Positions 23,828 through 32,333 of a stretch of 64,000 bases of DNA are shown here, piece by piece (positions within the stretch are counted from its first letter, which is position 1; each line of letters starts with the position of its first letter). Origin of the DNA: Vibrio tritonius (GTDB taxonomy: Bacteria; Pseudomonadota; Gammaproteobacteria; Enterobacterales; Vibrionaceae); assembly GCF_001547935.1 (NCBI RefSeq), contig NZ_AP014636.1, positions 1,116,001 to 1,180,000 of the forward strand, written 5' to 3'. The notes below the pieces were generated by a model. The model had not been told where the DNA came from and did no database searches. It saw nothing but the letters and a program-made list of their open reading frames with translations. The translations under genes were made by a program, and so were the position numbers.

Positions 23828-25168
23828 ATGGTCGTACGCTCAACTATTATGGACACCAATAGCTTTCGCGCCGAACACGCCCAAGCTCTCGATTCACACA
23901 CTCGCTCATTAACGGATAAACGCGCTAAATTACTTGGCGAATCCTACCGCCTCTTTTATCGTCGTCCCGTGCATTTGGTCAAAGGCCAAGGCCAATATTT
24001 GTGGGATGCCAACGGCGACAAATATCTCGATGTGTATAACAATGTCGCAAGTATTGGTCACTGCCACCCTGCAGTTATTGAAGCAGTTAACCACCAAATG
24101 CAACAACTCAATACCCACACTCGCTATCTGCATGAACGTATTTTGGATTACAGCGAAGAGATCCTGCGTACTATGCCATCGGCAGTCAATAAAGCGATGT
24201 ACATGTGTACAGGATCTGAAGCCAACGATTTAGCCATTCGAATTGCGCAAGCCTATTCTGGCGGCACCGGAATTATCGTTACCCAAGAAGCCTATCACGG
24301 CACAAGTCAGCTCACCTCTGGCGCTTCACCTGCTTTGGGCTCTGGTCAACCGCTCGCTCCGACCACCCGGTTAGTGGCACCGCCGGATCATTATCGTTTA
24401 GCAGGCCAAGATGTCGGCTTATGGTTTGCCCAGCAGATCCAAGCACAGATTGATGATATGAAAGCCAACGGCATTCAGTTCGCGGGCTTTTTGGCCGACT
24501 CTATCTTCTCTTCCGATGGCGTATTGCCGGGTGAAGCAGGATTCTTACGAGCAGCGATTGATGTTGTCCATAAAAATGGCGGTATCTTCATTGCCGATGA
24601 AGTTCAACCTGGCTTTGCTCGTACCGGCGAAGCGTTTTGGGGCTTTGCTCGTCATGGTATTGTTCCAGATGTTGTGACTACAGGTAAACCTATGGGTAAT
24701 GGCATTCCTATTTCTGGGCTGTTTGCTCAAGACCATGTATTAGCAGCTTTCAGCGATCAGATTCCGTATTTCAATACCTTTGGCGGTAACCCTGTAGCGA
24801 TGGCTGCAGCGCAAGCCGTGCTCAATGTGATTCGTGAAGAGGATCTGCAACGACATAGTCTTGATATCGGTTTACAATTGAAAAAAGAGCTACAAACCCT
24901 GCAAGAGAAATACGAATGTGTTGGTGATGTTCGCGGTGCAGGTCTCTTTATCGGCTTTGAACTGGTGACAGATAAAGAGAGTAAAAATCCCAACAAAGCA
25001 TTAGCTCTGGATTTGATTGAGCGTCTGCGTGATAAAAAAGTGCTAACCTCAGTGGCAGGTCCACACGGTAACGTATTGAAACTGCGTCCACCATTGGCAT
25101 TCCAAGCCCAAGATATTGACTGGTTAGTAGGCGCATTGGATGAATCTCTGCACGAACTTACGCTATAA
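23828..25168 (+). CDS. class III PLP-dependent enzyme, ethanolamine-phosphate/hydroxylysine phospholyase-like
   Basis: 446-aa cytosolic fold-type I enzyme. The PLP Lys is Lys287 in TTGKPMGNGIPI, with Asp257 in IADEVQPGFARTG and the phosphate-binding CTGSEAND near residue 127. The stretch GKPMGNG is typical of the AGXT2L1/AGXT2L2 phospholyase subgroup (ethanolamine phosphate and phosphohydroxylysine lyases) rather than of acetylornithine or GABA transaminases. Together with the divergent APH-fold kinase it may form a kinase-lyase route for an amino alcohol. CCGGAGG precedes the start closely; a downstream ATG at 23852 lacks one. A leader terminator and a good 3' terminator bracket the gene. 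Confidence 0.85.
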   Translation: MVVRSTIMDTNSFRAEHAQALDSHTRSLTDKRAKLLGESYRLFYRRPVHLVKGQGQYLWDANGDKYLDVYNNVASIGHCHPAVIEAVNHQMQQLNTHTRYLHERILDYSEEILRTMPSAVNKAMYMCTGSEANDLAIRIAQAYSGGTGIIVTQEAYHGTSQLTSGASPALGSGQPLAPTTRLVAPPDHYRLAGQDVGLWFAQQIQAQIDDMKANGIQFAGFLADSIFSSDGVLPGEAGFLRAAIDVVHKNGGIFIADEVQPGFARTGEAFWGFARHGIVPDVVTTGKPMGNGIPISGLFAQDHVLAAFSDQIPYFNTFGGNPVAMAAAQAVLNVIREEDLQRHSLDIGLQLKKELQTLQEKYECVGDVRGAGLFIGFELVTDKESKNPNKALALDLIERLRDKKVLTSVAGPHGNVLKLRPPLAFQAQDIDWLVGALDESLHELTL

Positions 25169-25180
25169 ATCAGATATAAA

Positions 25181-25208
25181 AATGGCCACAACAAAGTGGC
25201 CATTTTTT
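25181..25208. terminator. intrinsic terminator after the PLP enzyme
   Basis: Stem AATGGCCAC/GTGGCCATT (25181-25189 with 25196-25204) followed by T-run to 25207. On the minus strand an A/T-rich flank also allows it to serve the convergent apbE gene. Confidence 0.88.
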
Positions 25209-25243
25209 CGAAAAAATACTATCCCAGTTGTTTTCAACCCGGC

Positions 25244-26311
25244 TTATTTCGCCGTTTGATCAAACGTAACACGTTTTGATTTTGATAACGCTTCGCTCAT
25301 AAAGCTGGTTGGGTGATCTTTATCGCCTTCAATAAAGAACACTTCAAGGTTCTTACGTAATGCAACCGCTTTACCCACTTTAGGCCCCAAACACAGCATC
25401 GCTGTTGCCCAGGCATCGCTAATTTCCGGATCGTCACCAAACACAGAAGCAGACACCAATTCGTGCGTTACGGGCGCACCGGTACGAGGGTCAAGGATGT
25501 GGGAGTACTTTTTACCTTGAGCATCAAATGAGTGATGGTAAGTACCTGATGTATCGAGAGTCACGCCCTTTTCATTATTGATAGTCACAATACGATAAGC
25601 TTCAACGCCTTCATCGGCTGGAATAGGTCGCTCAATTGCAACACGCCATTTTTGACCTTTTGGTTTATGACCACGAATTTTCATATCACCACCAAATTCC
25701 ACTAAATAGTTGGTGATACCGTCAGATTCAAGAATACTGCTCAATTTACCTATGGTGTAGCCCTCGCCCATTGACGAGAAATCTAACTGCACATGCGGCA
25801 TGGTTTTACGAATGCGCATAGTGCGGGTATCAATTTGAATCTTATCTAAACCCAGCTCTTTTTTTACTGCCGCGATCTTTTCTGCCGATGGCACTTCTAA
25901 CGTTCCTTTTTGGAACCCCCACAGTTTAAATAACGGAGTAACGGTAGGATCGTAGCACCCTTGTGTATCACGGTTCACCATACGCGCAACTTGAATCAAA
26001 TGGATAAAATCCTCTGAGGCAGATTGCCAATCCGTACTGGTGCTTTTATTAAATTCCGAAATGTACGAGTCGTCACGGTAAGTCGACAGCTCTTTGTCGA
26101 TTTGGTTAAGTTTCTCTTTAAATTGCGCTTGGACGGTTTCGGTATCAACAGCTTTATCAGACCACCAGCTAATGTGGTAAGTTGTGCCCTGAGCATATCC
26201 TTCTACTTTCTGAATTTCTGGTGGTTGATTACAGCCCAGAAGAGTGCCACTCGCGATAGCTGCGACGAAAAGATTGCGGCGAAGTTTTGAGGTTACACCT
26301 TGTTTATTCAT
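25244..26311 (-). CDS. apbE: FAD:protein FMN transferase, lipoprotein
   Basis: 355-aa ApbE flavin transferase that attaches FMN through a phosphoester to Thr residues of proteins such as NqrB, NqrC and RnfG on the outer face of the inner membrane. A lipoprotein signal with lipobox TLLGC lies at about residues 22-27. Family motifs are GTTYHISWW, the FAD/Mg site around SSMGEGYTIGKLS, and the metal site in ILDPRTGAPV and ISDAWATAM. Vibrio species depend on such an enzyme for the Na+-pumping NADH dehydrogenase. It stands alone here, not in the nqr operon. Confidence 0.93.
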   Translation of the reverse strand: MNKQGVTSKLRRNLFVAAIASGTLLGCNQPPEIQKVEGYAQGTTYHISWWSDKAVDTETVQAQFKEKLNQIDKELSTYRDDSYISEFNKSTSTDWQSASEDFIHLIQVARMVNRDTQGCYDPTVTPLFKLWGFQKGTLEVPSAEKIAAVKKELGLDKIQIDTRTMRIRKTMPHVQLDFSSMGEGYTIGKLSSILESDGITNYLVEFGGDMKIRGHKPKGQKWRVAIERPIPADEGVEAYRIVTINNEKGVTLDTSGTYHHSFDAQGKKYSHILDPRTGAPVTHELVSASVFGDDPEISDAWATAMLCLGPKVGKAVALRKNLEVFFIEGDKDHPTSFMSEALSKSKRVTFDQTAK

Positions 26312-26655
26312 GGAGATAAAAGAACCCTGTTTTCGAATAACTTGTTCGAAAGGAAGTGTAGCACGTTGCCTATGTTAGACAGTATAACTAACCGTCAACG
26401 TAAGAAATCACCTATCGAAACGAATAAAAATTTTGCAGCAGAGTCTAACTGGAGATGAGGTAGATTGCGACCCCTAAATCACTCTAAACAGGGCTATTCG
26501 TGAATTTTTTTTATCAGAAATGCTATATAGAGCAATGAGATACAAGCTAATGAGCCTAGAGTCAATAGCAAAACACCCCCACCCTAAAGATCATTCAAGC
26601 CAGCAATAACGATTTTATCCTTGTGGCACAATGTATCTTGCCACAGAGTTATCGA
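26312..26655. other. intergenic region
   Basis: 344-bp spacer. TTCGAATAACTTGTTCGAA (26334-26352) contains two TTCGAA palindromes close to the apbE start and may be an operator, but I cannot assign it. Nothing else is supported. Confidence 0.4.
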
Positions 26656-26961
26656 CTAAATCGCACGCCAAGCGTCTTTAATTGTGTTGAAGAAGATCTT
26701 GGTAACGCAAACTTGTCCTTCATTAAACGTATGTTTTTGTACTAATTCACTGGCTTCATTGACAGAAATGCTATGATTGGCAAAACCCAACTCAGGCGTG
26801 AGCACAAAGCACCGCCCATCAGCATCAATTAAACGGTCTTGTTCGGTATATCGCCACCCCAATAGAGGGACTAAGGTATCTTCATCAGCAACAGCAATCA
26901 GTTCATCGTCTCCAGATAGATGAATGACTGCCGGCCAGATAATCTTGTTAATGGTTTTCAT
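26656..26961 (-). CDS. small conserved protein, DUF4144-like
   Basis: 101 aa, cytoplasmic. The start IIWPAVIHLSGDDELIAVAD and the middle LIDADGRCFVL resemble the small DUF4144 proteins of vibrios, whose role is unknown. It is second in a two-gene unit: the acetyltransferase gene ends 3 bases before its start. The family call is from memory of the pattern and is only moderately sure. Confidence 0.68.
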   Translation of the reverse strand: MKTINKIIWPAVIHLSGDDELIAVADEDTLVPLLGWRYTEQDRLIDADGRCFVLTPELGFANHSISVNEASELVQKHTFNEGQVCVTKIFFNTIKDAWRAI

Positions 26962-26964
26962 GGG

Positions 26965-27459
26965 TTATAATTCACAACGGAAAAAATCAAAGGGTTCAGT
27001 ATGCTTGGGATTGGCCTTCCAATATTGCCAACCGTGTTTTTGATAGTGGCGTATTGCACGAAGGTTCCTTTGAGCAACCGATAAGATAGCATAGCGACAG
27101 CCACAACTCTTTAACTGAGTTTTTAGAAATGCCTCCATCTCTGCAGCCACTTGGGTACTGCGATGCTCGGGGGCAATATACATAAGGTGGACATACCCAG
27201 TCTCTGGATAATCACTAAAGTCACGAAAATCGAGTTGGCCAACTAATGTGCAGCCTGATTCATCGCCTTCATCACTCCATACATGCCAGAAATGCCAGCG
27301 CTTATCCTGTTGTCGAGCAAGAATACGCTCGGGGTAGTTATGAAGGCTTTCTTCTACGCCTTGATAATGGCCGAAGCTGCAGAAATAAGAATCGCGGCGA
27401 AATTGAGTGCAATAGTGACTATCTTGGTCAACGTCGATGGGTTTGAAATAAAGTGCCAT
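26965..27459 (-). CDS. GNAT family N-acetyltransferase
   Basis: 164-aa acetyltransferase of the GNAT fold. The acetyl-CoA region is GYVHLMYIAPEHRSTQVAAEMEAFL, followed by the usual helix and the late strand (YAILSVAQRNLRAIRHYQKHGWQ). The pyrophosphate loop reads RSTQVA instead of the common R-x-x-G-x-G/A, a modest departure. Substrate unknown. It is first of a two-gene unit with the DUF4144-like gene. A MITE-like repeat begins 30 bases upstream. Confidence 0.8.
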   Translation of the reverse strand: MALYFKPIDVDQDSHYCTQFRRDSYFCSFGHYQGVEESLHNYPERILARQQDKRWHFWHVWSDEGDESGCTLVGQLDFRDFSDYPETGYVHLMYIAPEHRSTQVAAEMEAFLKTQLKSCGCRYAILSVAQRNLRAIRHYQKHGWQYWKANPKHTEPFDFFRCEL

Positions 27460-27488
27460 ACATGGTCCTTTTCTGCTCTATCTGATTG

Positions 27489-27630
27489 GTATACCCACGA
27501 AATGTTAAGATGCTGTTTCAGCGAGAATGTACTCGCTCATAGGCAAGGCACCGCTTTGAATACACAGTTATTCTGTGTAACAAATCAGTCATTCTACGTA
27601 GAAAATTGGTAACGCAACAAAATAGCGAAA
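27489..27630 (+). repeat. MITE-like Vibrio repeat, copy A
   Basis: Starts TATACCCACGAAATG, then carries the shared inner blocks (TTTCAGCGAGAATGTA, CTCATAGGCAAGGCACCG, CTACGTAGAAAATTGGTAAC). It is more diverged than copies B-D and has an insertion of about 15 bases before the CTACGTAG palindrome. It ends about 21 bases from the stop codon of the minus-strand HD gene. Confidence 0.8.
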
Positions 27631-27651
27631 GCGATTATCAGCAAACAAACA

Positions 27652-28158
27652 TCACAATGGGGGAGCCCATTCAATATCGAGTAAACGTGACATTTCTTGC
27701 CAAAAATCGTCACATAGTCCTTTACGATAAGCACATTGAAAAAACTGTGGGTGCTCGCCTCGATACATCGACAGCCGATCTTCATCTCGAGTAACGGTGC
27801 ACATACGCAGATTCGCCAAGCGATCCGCGGCCTTAACAATGAGAGCCAATTTTTCTCGTCCTGCCACATGAGACATGCGCTCGTACGTTTTAGACTTGCG
27901 TTCTTGTCGAGTCGCTCCGGGCTTGTCGGTTAAGATCTCAACACAACTGGCAATAAAAGGGCCAAAGCGCTTGCGGACATCATCTAATGTGGCTGGTGTA
28001 TCTTCTACCACGTCATGCAAATAAGCGACCGTTGTTGCATCAGTACCGAAAGGCAAACAGAGAATGGCGACCGCATTAAGGTGATTCACATAAGGGTCAG
28101 AACCATATTTTTGCCCACCATGAAATTGGACAGCAAAATCCCGCGCTTTACGATTCAT
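27652..28158 (-). CDS. HD-domain phosphohydrolase, small alarmone hydrolase-like
   Basis: 168-aa cytoplasmic HD protein related to the hydrolase domain of SpoT/RelA and to single-domain (p)ppGpp hydrolases. Motifs: QFHGGQKYGSDPYVNHLNAV at the start, the metal motif LHDVVEDT near residue 48-55, and the late VKAADRLANLR. There is no synthetase, TGS or ACT domain. It could remove (p)ppGpp or another nucleotide; which one is not shown. It stands alone, with a spacer of about 240 bases upstream. Confidence 0.82.
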   Translation of the reverse strand: MNRKARDFAVQFHGGQKYGSDPYVNHLNAVAILCLPFGTDATTVAYLHDVVEDTPATLDDVRKRFGPFIASCVEILTDKPGATRQERKSKTYERMSHVAGREKLALIVKAADRLANLRMCTVTRDEDRLSMYRGEHPQFFQCAYRKGLCDDFWQEMSRLLDIEWAPPL

Positions 28159-28371
28159 GCTTTACCCCTCAGTAAGTTAGCTTATTTTAGACTACACCAA
28201 TTACGGCAGCAGAGGCACTAAGTCATCTCCATAATGCTCATATTCAACACAAATCTGTGAACCTATCGTCTTAATTATGCGCATAAAACACAAAGGAAAA
28301 CGGGATTAGCGATGCCTTACTTGAGGAAGTGGAAGTTCATTATAGAAAGATCAAGTAAAATGACGAGAATT

Positions 28372-28396
28372 AAAAAAGCACCGATAGGTGCTTTTA
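28372..28396 (-). terminator. intrinsic terminator of the small-ORF unit
   Basis: Stem AAAAGCACC/GGTGCTTTT (28374-28382 with 28387-28395), loop GATA, followed on the minus strand by a T-rich run. It starts immediately after the stop codon of the 45-residue ORF, which supports that ORF as the last gene of the transcript. Confidence 0.8.
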
Positions 28397-28534
28397 CTAT
28401 TTTTTTTCTTCTGGTTTCAAAGTGTTAACCGTACCTTCAGCTTGAGCGCGTTCGTAAGCCTGCTTGAGCTTGCGCATAGCCTCGACTTTCCGCTCTTTGG
28501 TTTTGCTGTCTGTACTCTGCTGTCTTGATTGCAT
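28397..28534 (-). CDS. small charged protein overlapping the 3' end of the preceding gene
   Basis: 45-aa frame from the ATG at 28534: MQSRQQSTDSKTKERKVEAM at the start and KPEEKK at the end. It is rich in Lys, Arg, Gln and Glu and probably one long helix. GAGGGG sits about seven bases before its ATG. It overlaps the 188-aa gene in another frame for 98 bases and ends directly at the terminator, whereas the 188-aa gene stops 40 bases earlier. The start signal and the 3' end argue that it is translated. No family recognised. Confidence 0.55.
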   Translation of the reverse strand: MQSRQQSTDSKTKERKVEAMRKLKQAYERAQAEGTVNTLKPEEKK

Positions 28535-29003
28535 AATCAAGCCCCTCGTCACCTAAACCAGTGTTTACGCTGTAGTTTAATTCAACAGCATACTTTTTGG
28601 CAAGACGATCATAGAAGTGCTTGAGTCTGAGGTTTTCTGCCGAGACAAAATAGACTTGGGCGCCAGTCAATGAACGGTGAAACTCGATTAAGCGACATAA
28701 CCCTATACCTAAGCGAGCCAATTTATCCAATCCCATAAAACTATACCCGGCGGCAGGAGGAGCATAAAACTGTCCACTTTCAAAATTTTCTACCCGATCA
28801 AATTTAATGTCATAACTTTGCTCCGGGATCTTAAAGCCGACCTGTGATTCACGATTTCGTAGATACATAACATCATCACAAATCACTGGCGTAAAGATCA
28901 TAAAAAATCGGTGGTCATCAACAGAGAAATCAATACGCTGCGAGTAGATCTCTCCGCATGGAAACTGTTCAAATTCCCAACGTTTGATAGTTGGCATGCT
29001 CAT
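28437..29003 (-). CDS. unknown 188-aa protein in a possible SOS unit
   Basis: Not recognised. The first 90 residues look beta-rich (MSMPTIKRWEFEQFPCGEIY onward). The middle LGIGLCRLIEFHRSLTGAQ followed by VYFVSAENLRLKHFYDRLAK resembles the C-terminal half of a GNAT-like fold, but no acetyl-CoA loop is clear. No signal peptide or membrane helix. Its ATG overlaps the stop codon of a 40-residue ORF (ATGA), and its 3' end overlaps a 45-residue ORF. A LexA-like box lies about 180 bases upstream of its start. A second ATG two codons downstream is possible. Confidence 0.7.
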   Translation of the reverse strand: MSMPTIKRWEFEQFPCGEIYSQRIDFSVDDHRFFMIFTPVICDDVMYLRNRESQVGFKIPEQSYDIKFDRVENFESGQFYAPPAAGYSFMGLDKLARLGIGLCRLIEFHRSLTGAQVYFVSAENLRLKHFYDRLAKKYAVELNYSVNTGLGDEGLDYAIKTAEYRQQNQRAESRGYAQAQAGLRTRSS

Positions 29004-29122
29004 CCTATCCCCATCAGAACGGCTAGATCCTGTCGCGTAATGCCACCACCAACAGTCAATCCTGTTTTACTCCTTATATCGACCTGCTGATAGAGATAAG
29101 CCTTCGCTGCAAGCTTATACAT
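29000..29122 (-). CDS. small ORF translationally coupled to the 188-aa gene
   Basis: 40-aa frame from the ATG at 29122: MYKLAAKAYLYQQVDIRSKT, then a Gly-rich turn and TRQDLAVLMGIG. Its TGA overlaps the ATG of the next gene in an ATGA, the classical coupling arrangement. GGTAGG lies just before the ATG. A -10-like TATAAA lies near 29135-29142. No family recognised. It may be a true small protein or a leader that sets translation of the 188-aa gene. Confidence 0.5.
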   Translation of the reverse strand: MYKLAAKAYLYQQVDIRSKTGLTVGGGITRQDLAVLMGIG

Positions 29123-29180
29123 GGCCTACCGTTCATCTATTTATAGAGAATTATTCAACTAGAGCAACAGGTTAACATGC

Positions 29181-29200
29181 AACTGTATAAATATACAGTA
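29181..29200. promoter_or_regulatory. LexA (SOS) box
   Basis: CTGT-N8-ACAG with an all-A/T spacer (29183-29198) and a TA flank, a close fit to the LexA consensus of gammaproteobacteria. It lies about 60 bases upstream of the small-ORF unit and 282 bases upstream of the lyase gene on the other side. The minus-strand unit is the more likely target by distance. Confidence 0.65.
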
Positions 29201-29481
29201 TTTATTTAAATTTTGTTTCTGGCCCATTTATCCGTCTGATTTACTGACATTTTCTGAGTGTTTAAAGCATGACTCTGCTAGGCATCAAAACATGATAATT
29301 CTGTTAATTTGATCTACTGATACTCGCTTTTTAAGCCAGTGCACTTTTGTTAATGGCTGGCTTTTTAAGGTTCAACCCATCTTAGAGAAGATACTAAATT
29401 GTGAATCCTCTGTATGCATCAGCGACAGAGTCATTGGGTGAGCCTTGTGCTCCCGCTATCAGCCTATATTTGGACATCTCT
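29201..29481. other. upstream region of the rhamnogalacturonan lyase
   Basis: AT-rich spacer carrying the lyase promoter. A half-site like TTTTGTTTC lies near 29209, but no full KdgR-type palindrome is seen. A GTG at 29401 opens the lyase frame earlier, but the signal peptide begins only at 29482. Confidence 0.45.
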
Positions 29482-31218
29482 ATGAAACCATTAAAACGAC
29501 AATACCCATTCATTGCGTTGGGGTTCATGATTGCCAGCAGCTCAGTACTTGCTGACGTCACCCTATCTCAATCAGGTGATAAGATCACCATGAGTAATGA
29601 TCAACTTTCAATAACCATTAACACCACAGGTGCAAATGTCACGGATATTCACCCCGCAGGAGGCATTAACTTAGTTGAAAACCTCTCTGCCCTGCACGCA
29701 GATCCCGCTAACGTAAAAACCTTTTATTTGGATTACCATACGGGCGTGAGCGGCGGTGGTAAAAGCTTTGTTCCCACAGACTATCAAGTAGTGAGCCAAT
29801 CAAACTCTCAAGTGCACATCATGTTTACTGGTGCCGATGATGCCTATTTAGAGCTTGAGTATCACTTTATTTTGCGTGACGGTATGTCAGGTATCTACAG
29901 TTATGTGGTGGCTAAAAATCCCCATGACACCACACAACGTGTTGCTGAACTGCGCACCGTATATCGCTTTGATGCGCGAGTGATGGATACGGTATTTAAC
30001 GGCAAGCACTCCGCCACTCCCCTACTTTATGCCCAACTCGATGAGCTGACCAAAATTCAAGACGAAACGTGGCAGCTTAATGACGGTACCTATTACAGCA
30101 AATACGATTTAGCCAATTACACTCGTGAAGCGCCTTTTTGGGGCGTCTACGGCGGTGGATATGGCGCTTGGATGATTCCAGCGAGTCACGATTACTACCC
30201 CGGCGACCCGCAAATGCAAGAATTGATTGTCCATCAAGATGGTATTGCACTGAACTACTTAACGGGCGCGCACTTGGGCAGCCCTGATATGCAAGCCCCT
30301 TCCGGCTGGGAAAAGCTTTATGGGCCTTGGTTGGTTTACATCAATCAAGGAACGGTTTCTCAAATGCGAAAAGATGCGGCACGCCAAACCCAGCGCGAAC
30401 GTCAACAGTGGCCCTATCGCTGGATGAATGATGATCGTTACCCACTCGAACGTAGCTCCCTTTCTGGTTCAATCAAGTCAAAATACCCTGTTGAATTAGT
30501 GCTTACTTCTGCCACGGGAGAAGACTTTGATACCGAAACTCTAGGCTATTCCTACTCAGTAAAACCCGATAAAAAGGGGCGCTTCACACTAAAACATATT
30601 CGCCCAGGCGACTATCAGCTCACCGCTTACCCAATCTCTGGACCACAAACCGGAGCTGTGATTAAAAAAGCATTGACCATCTCAGGCAAACATCAAACCA
30701 TCAAGCTTGTCGCAGCGCGATGGAAACGGCACGTACTCTGGCAAATTGGACAATCGAACCGTCGTGCAGACGAATTTGCCCTTGCTCATGAAGATCGCAA
30801 CTACCGTTGGAAAGAACAAGTTCCTGAAAATCTCACCTATACCATTGGGAAAAGCCGCGCTCACCGAGATTGGTATTACGCGCAAACTCAAGTCGGCGGC
30901 AGTTGGAATGTCGACTTCAAACTTCGCCACGCTCGCTCGGCACGGTTAGATGTGGCATTTGCGGCCGCCAGCAACAGTGGCATGACGGATCCAACCACTC
31001 CCACAGTGGATGTGTTAGTCAATGGTAAGAGTGTGACCACACTCGCTTACGAAAATGATAAAGCCATCTACCGCAGCGCATTGCAAAGTGGACGTTATCA
31101 CCGCGCATCCATAACCATTCCGGCCAATCTGTTGAAAAGAGGGAAAAACCAAATCAGCTTTAAACTTGAAGGGGGCGCTGTCATGTACGATACCATTGTG
31201 TTATCCCAAGGGAGATAG
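29482..31218 (+). CDS. secreted rhamnogalacturonan lyase, PL4
   Basis: 578-aa exported polysaccharide lyase of family 4, which cleaves the rhamnose-galacturonate backbone of rhamnogalacturonan I by beta-elimination. Signal peptide: MKPLKRQYPFIALGFMIASS then VLAD. The catalytic beta-sandwich runs to about residue 320 (REAPFWGVYGGGYGAWMIPA, LTGAHLGSPDM). A fibronectin III-like middle domain follows (GRFTLKHIRPGDYQLTAYPI), then a CBM-like C-terminal domain (SRAHRDWYYAQTQVGGSWN onward). All three domains are complete. Start chosen at the ATG before the signal peptide. A strong terminator follows. Confidence 0.9.
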   Translation: MKPLKRQYPFIALGFMIASSSVLADVTLSQSGDKITMSNDQLSITINTTGANVTDIHPAGGINLVENLSALHADPANVKTFYLDYHTGVSGGGKSFVPTDYQVVSQSNSQVHIMFTGADDAYLELEYHFILRDGMSGIYSYVVAKNPHDTTQRVAELRTVYRFDARVMDTVFNGKHSATPLLYAQLDELTKIQDETWQLNDGTYYSKYDLANYTREAPFWGVYGGGYGAWMIPASHDYYPGDPQMQELIVHQDGIALNYLTGAHLGSPDMQAPSGWEKLYGPWLVYINQGTVSQMRKDAARQTQRERQQWPYRWMNDDRYPLERSSLSGSIKSKYPVELVLTSATGEDFDTETLGYSYSVKPDKKGRFTLKHIRPGDYQLTAYPISGPQTGAVIKKALTISGKHQTIKLVAARWKRHVLWQIGQSNRRADEFALAHEDRNYRWKEQVPENLTYTIGKSRAHRDWYYAQTQVGGSWNVDFKLRHARSARLDVAFAAASNSGMTDPTTPTVDVLVNGKSVTTLAYENDKAIYRSALQSGRYHRASITIPANLLKRGKNQISFKLEGGAVMYDTIVLSQGR

Positions 31219-31243
31219 CGGTATACATTTCAAGTTCTACAAC

Positions 31244-31276
31244 AAAAATGCAGGCCTCATAGGGCCTGCATTTTTT
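31244..31276. terminator. bidirectional intrinsic terminator after the lyase
   Basis: Stem AAAAATGCAGGCC/GGCCTGCATTTTT (31244-31256 with 31263-31275). Symmetric A and T runs let it serve both the lyase and the convergent AEC transporter gene. Confidence 0.9.
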
Positions 31277-31303
31277 CTTGGTGTTCATTCGCATCGCCTT
31301 GCA

Positions 31304-32191
31304 TCAACTACCAATAAAAAACATCTTGATAAAAATCAGTGCAATAAACGCTGTTGGTAAGGTTAAGAACGTCAAGCCTGCCACTTCATTAACGGGGCCG
31401 TTAAAACGTGTAGCAAAAATATAGTTCAACACCGCCACGGGCATAGAACAAGCAATCAACAAATTGCTCATGTGCAATGGAGATAAACCCAACAAGGTTG
31501 CGGCGCCGAATGCCATGGCAAAACCAAGAGCCGGACGATATAACGCCAACAGAGAGAGCCTTCCCCAGTGTGCTTCATGCACTTTCATGTGTGCCAAAGA
31601 ACGACCTAACATCAACAACATAATTGGCACAGTAATACTGCCCAGCATATCAAATATGCGCACCACAAACTCTGGAACTGGGATACCTAAACCAAGAATA
31701 ATCGCACCGATAATCAGCGCAATGACGGGGGGATTTGCCAACAACCGACGCGGGTTAAAAGTGCCCGACATCATACCAATGCCTAAGGTAAAATGGCTGA
31801 TTTCAATAATCGACGAAATGATCACTGCGCCAGCAAGCCCATCACTTCCTAGCAAGGCATACGCGATAGGAATACCCAAATTACCTGTATTAGGATTGAC
31901 CAAAATAGGCAAATAATAGCGTCGATCCAATTTCATGATTTTAAGTACGATTAATGTGACTAGCACCATCGCAGCCAATGCTAAAACCGATGCAAGTACC
32001 AGTTTGCCCATCCCAAGAAAATCGATGTGAGTTCCGAGCATTGAGTGCAACAACAACGTTGGCATACCAACATTAAGCACTAATTTAGGCAAATTGGGGT
32101 CGTCAAGATAGGCGGTACGTTTGCTGAGGAAAGCCCCAACCAACGCAATGACCATCACCGGCAAAATCGCCGATATAAATGCGGCAAACAT
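31304..32191 (-). CDS. AEC family transporter (auxin efflux carrier-like)
   Basis: 295-aa inner-membrane protein with about ten hydrophobic helices. Typical AEC features are the N-terminal FISAILPVMVIALVGAFLSK, the polar LVNPNTGNLGIPIAYALLG in helix 4, and the C-terminal PVAVLNYIFATRFN. The family moves malonate, malate and related organic acids, or is annotated as a permease of unknown substrate. Start set at the ATG at 32191, preceded by AAAGGT; the upstream in-frame extension lacks a ribosome-binding site. Confidence 0.88.
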   Translation of the reverse strand: MFAAFISAILPVMVIALVGAFLSKRTAYLDDPNLPKLVLNVGMPTLLLHSMLGTHIDFLGMGKLVLASVLALAAMVLVTLIVLKIMKLDRRYYLPILVNPNTGNLGIPIAYALLGSDGLAGAVIISSIIEISHFTLGIGMMSGTFNPRRLLANPPVIALIIGAIILGLGIPVPEFVVRIFDMLGSITVPIMLLMLGRSLAHMKVHEAHWGRLSLLALYRPALGFAMAFGAATLLGLSPLHMSNLLIACSMPVAVLNYIFATRFNGPVNEVAGLTFLTLPTAFIALIFIKMFFIGS

Positions 32192-32333
32192 GAAATACCT
32201 TTTACTATTGATGCGCCAGCTTATCAAAAATAAGTGAACCAAGATGGTTGCTGAGCATAAAGAAAGAAATTAACGTCTTAATCTACCGTTCTTTTTCATC
32301 AATACCAATAGAATTTTACGTCATTTTTAACGA

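Noticed and set aside
29401..29481. GTG start of the PL4 lyase 27 codons upstream
   Set aside because: It would place 27 residues before a clear signal peptide.
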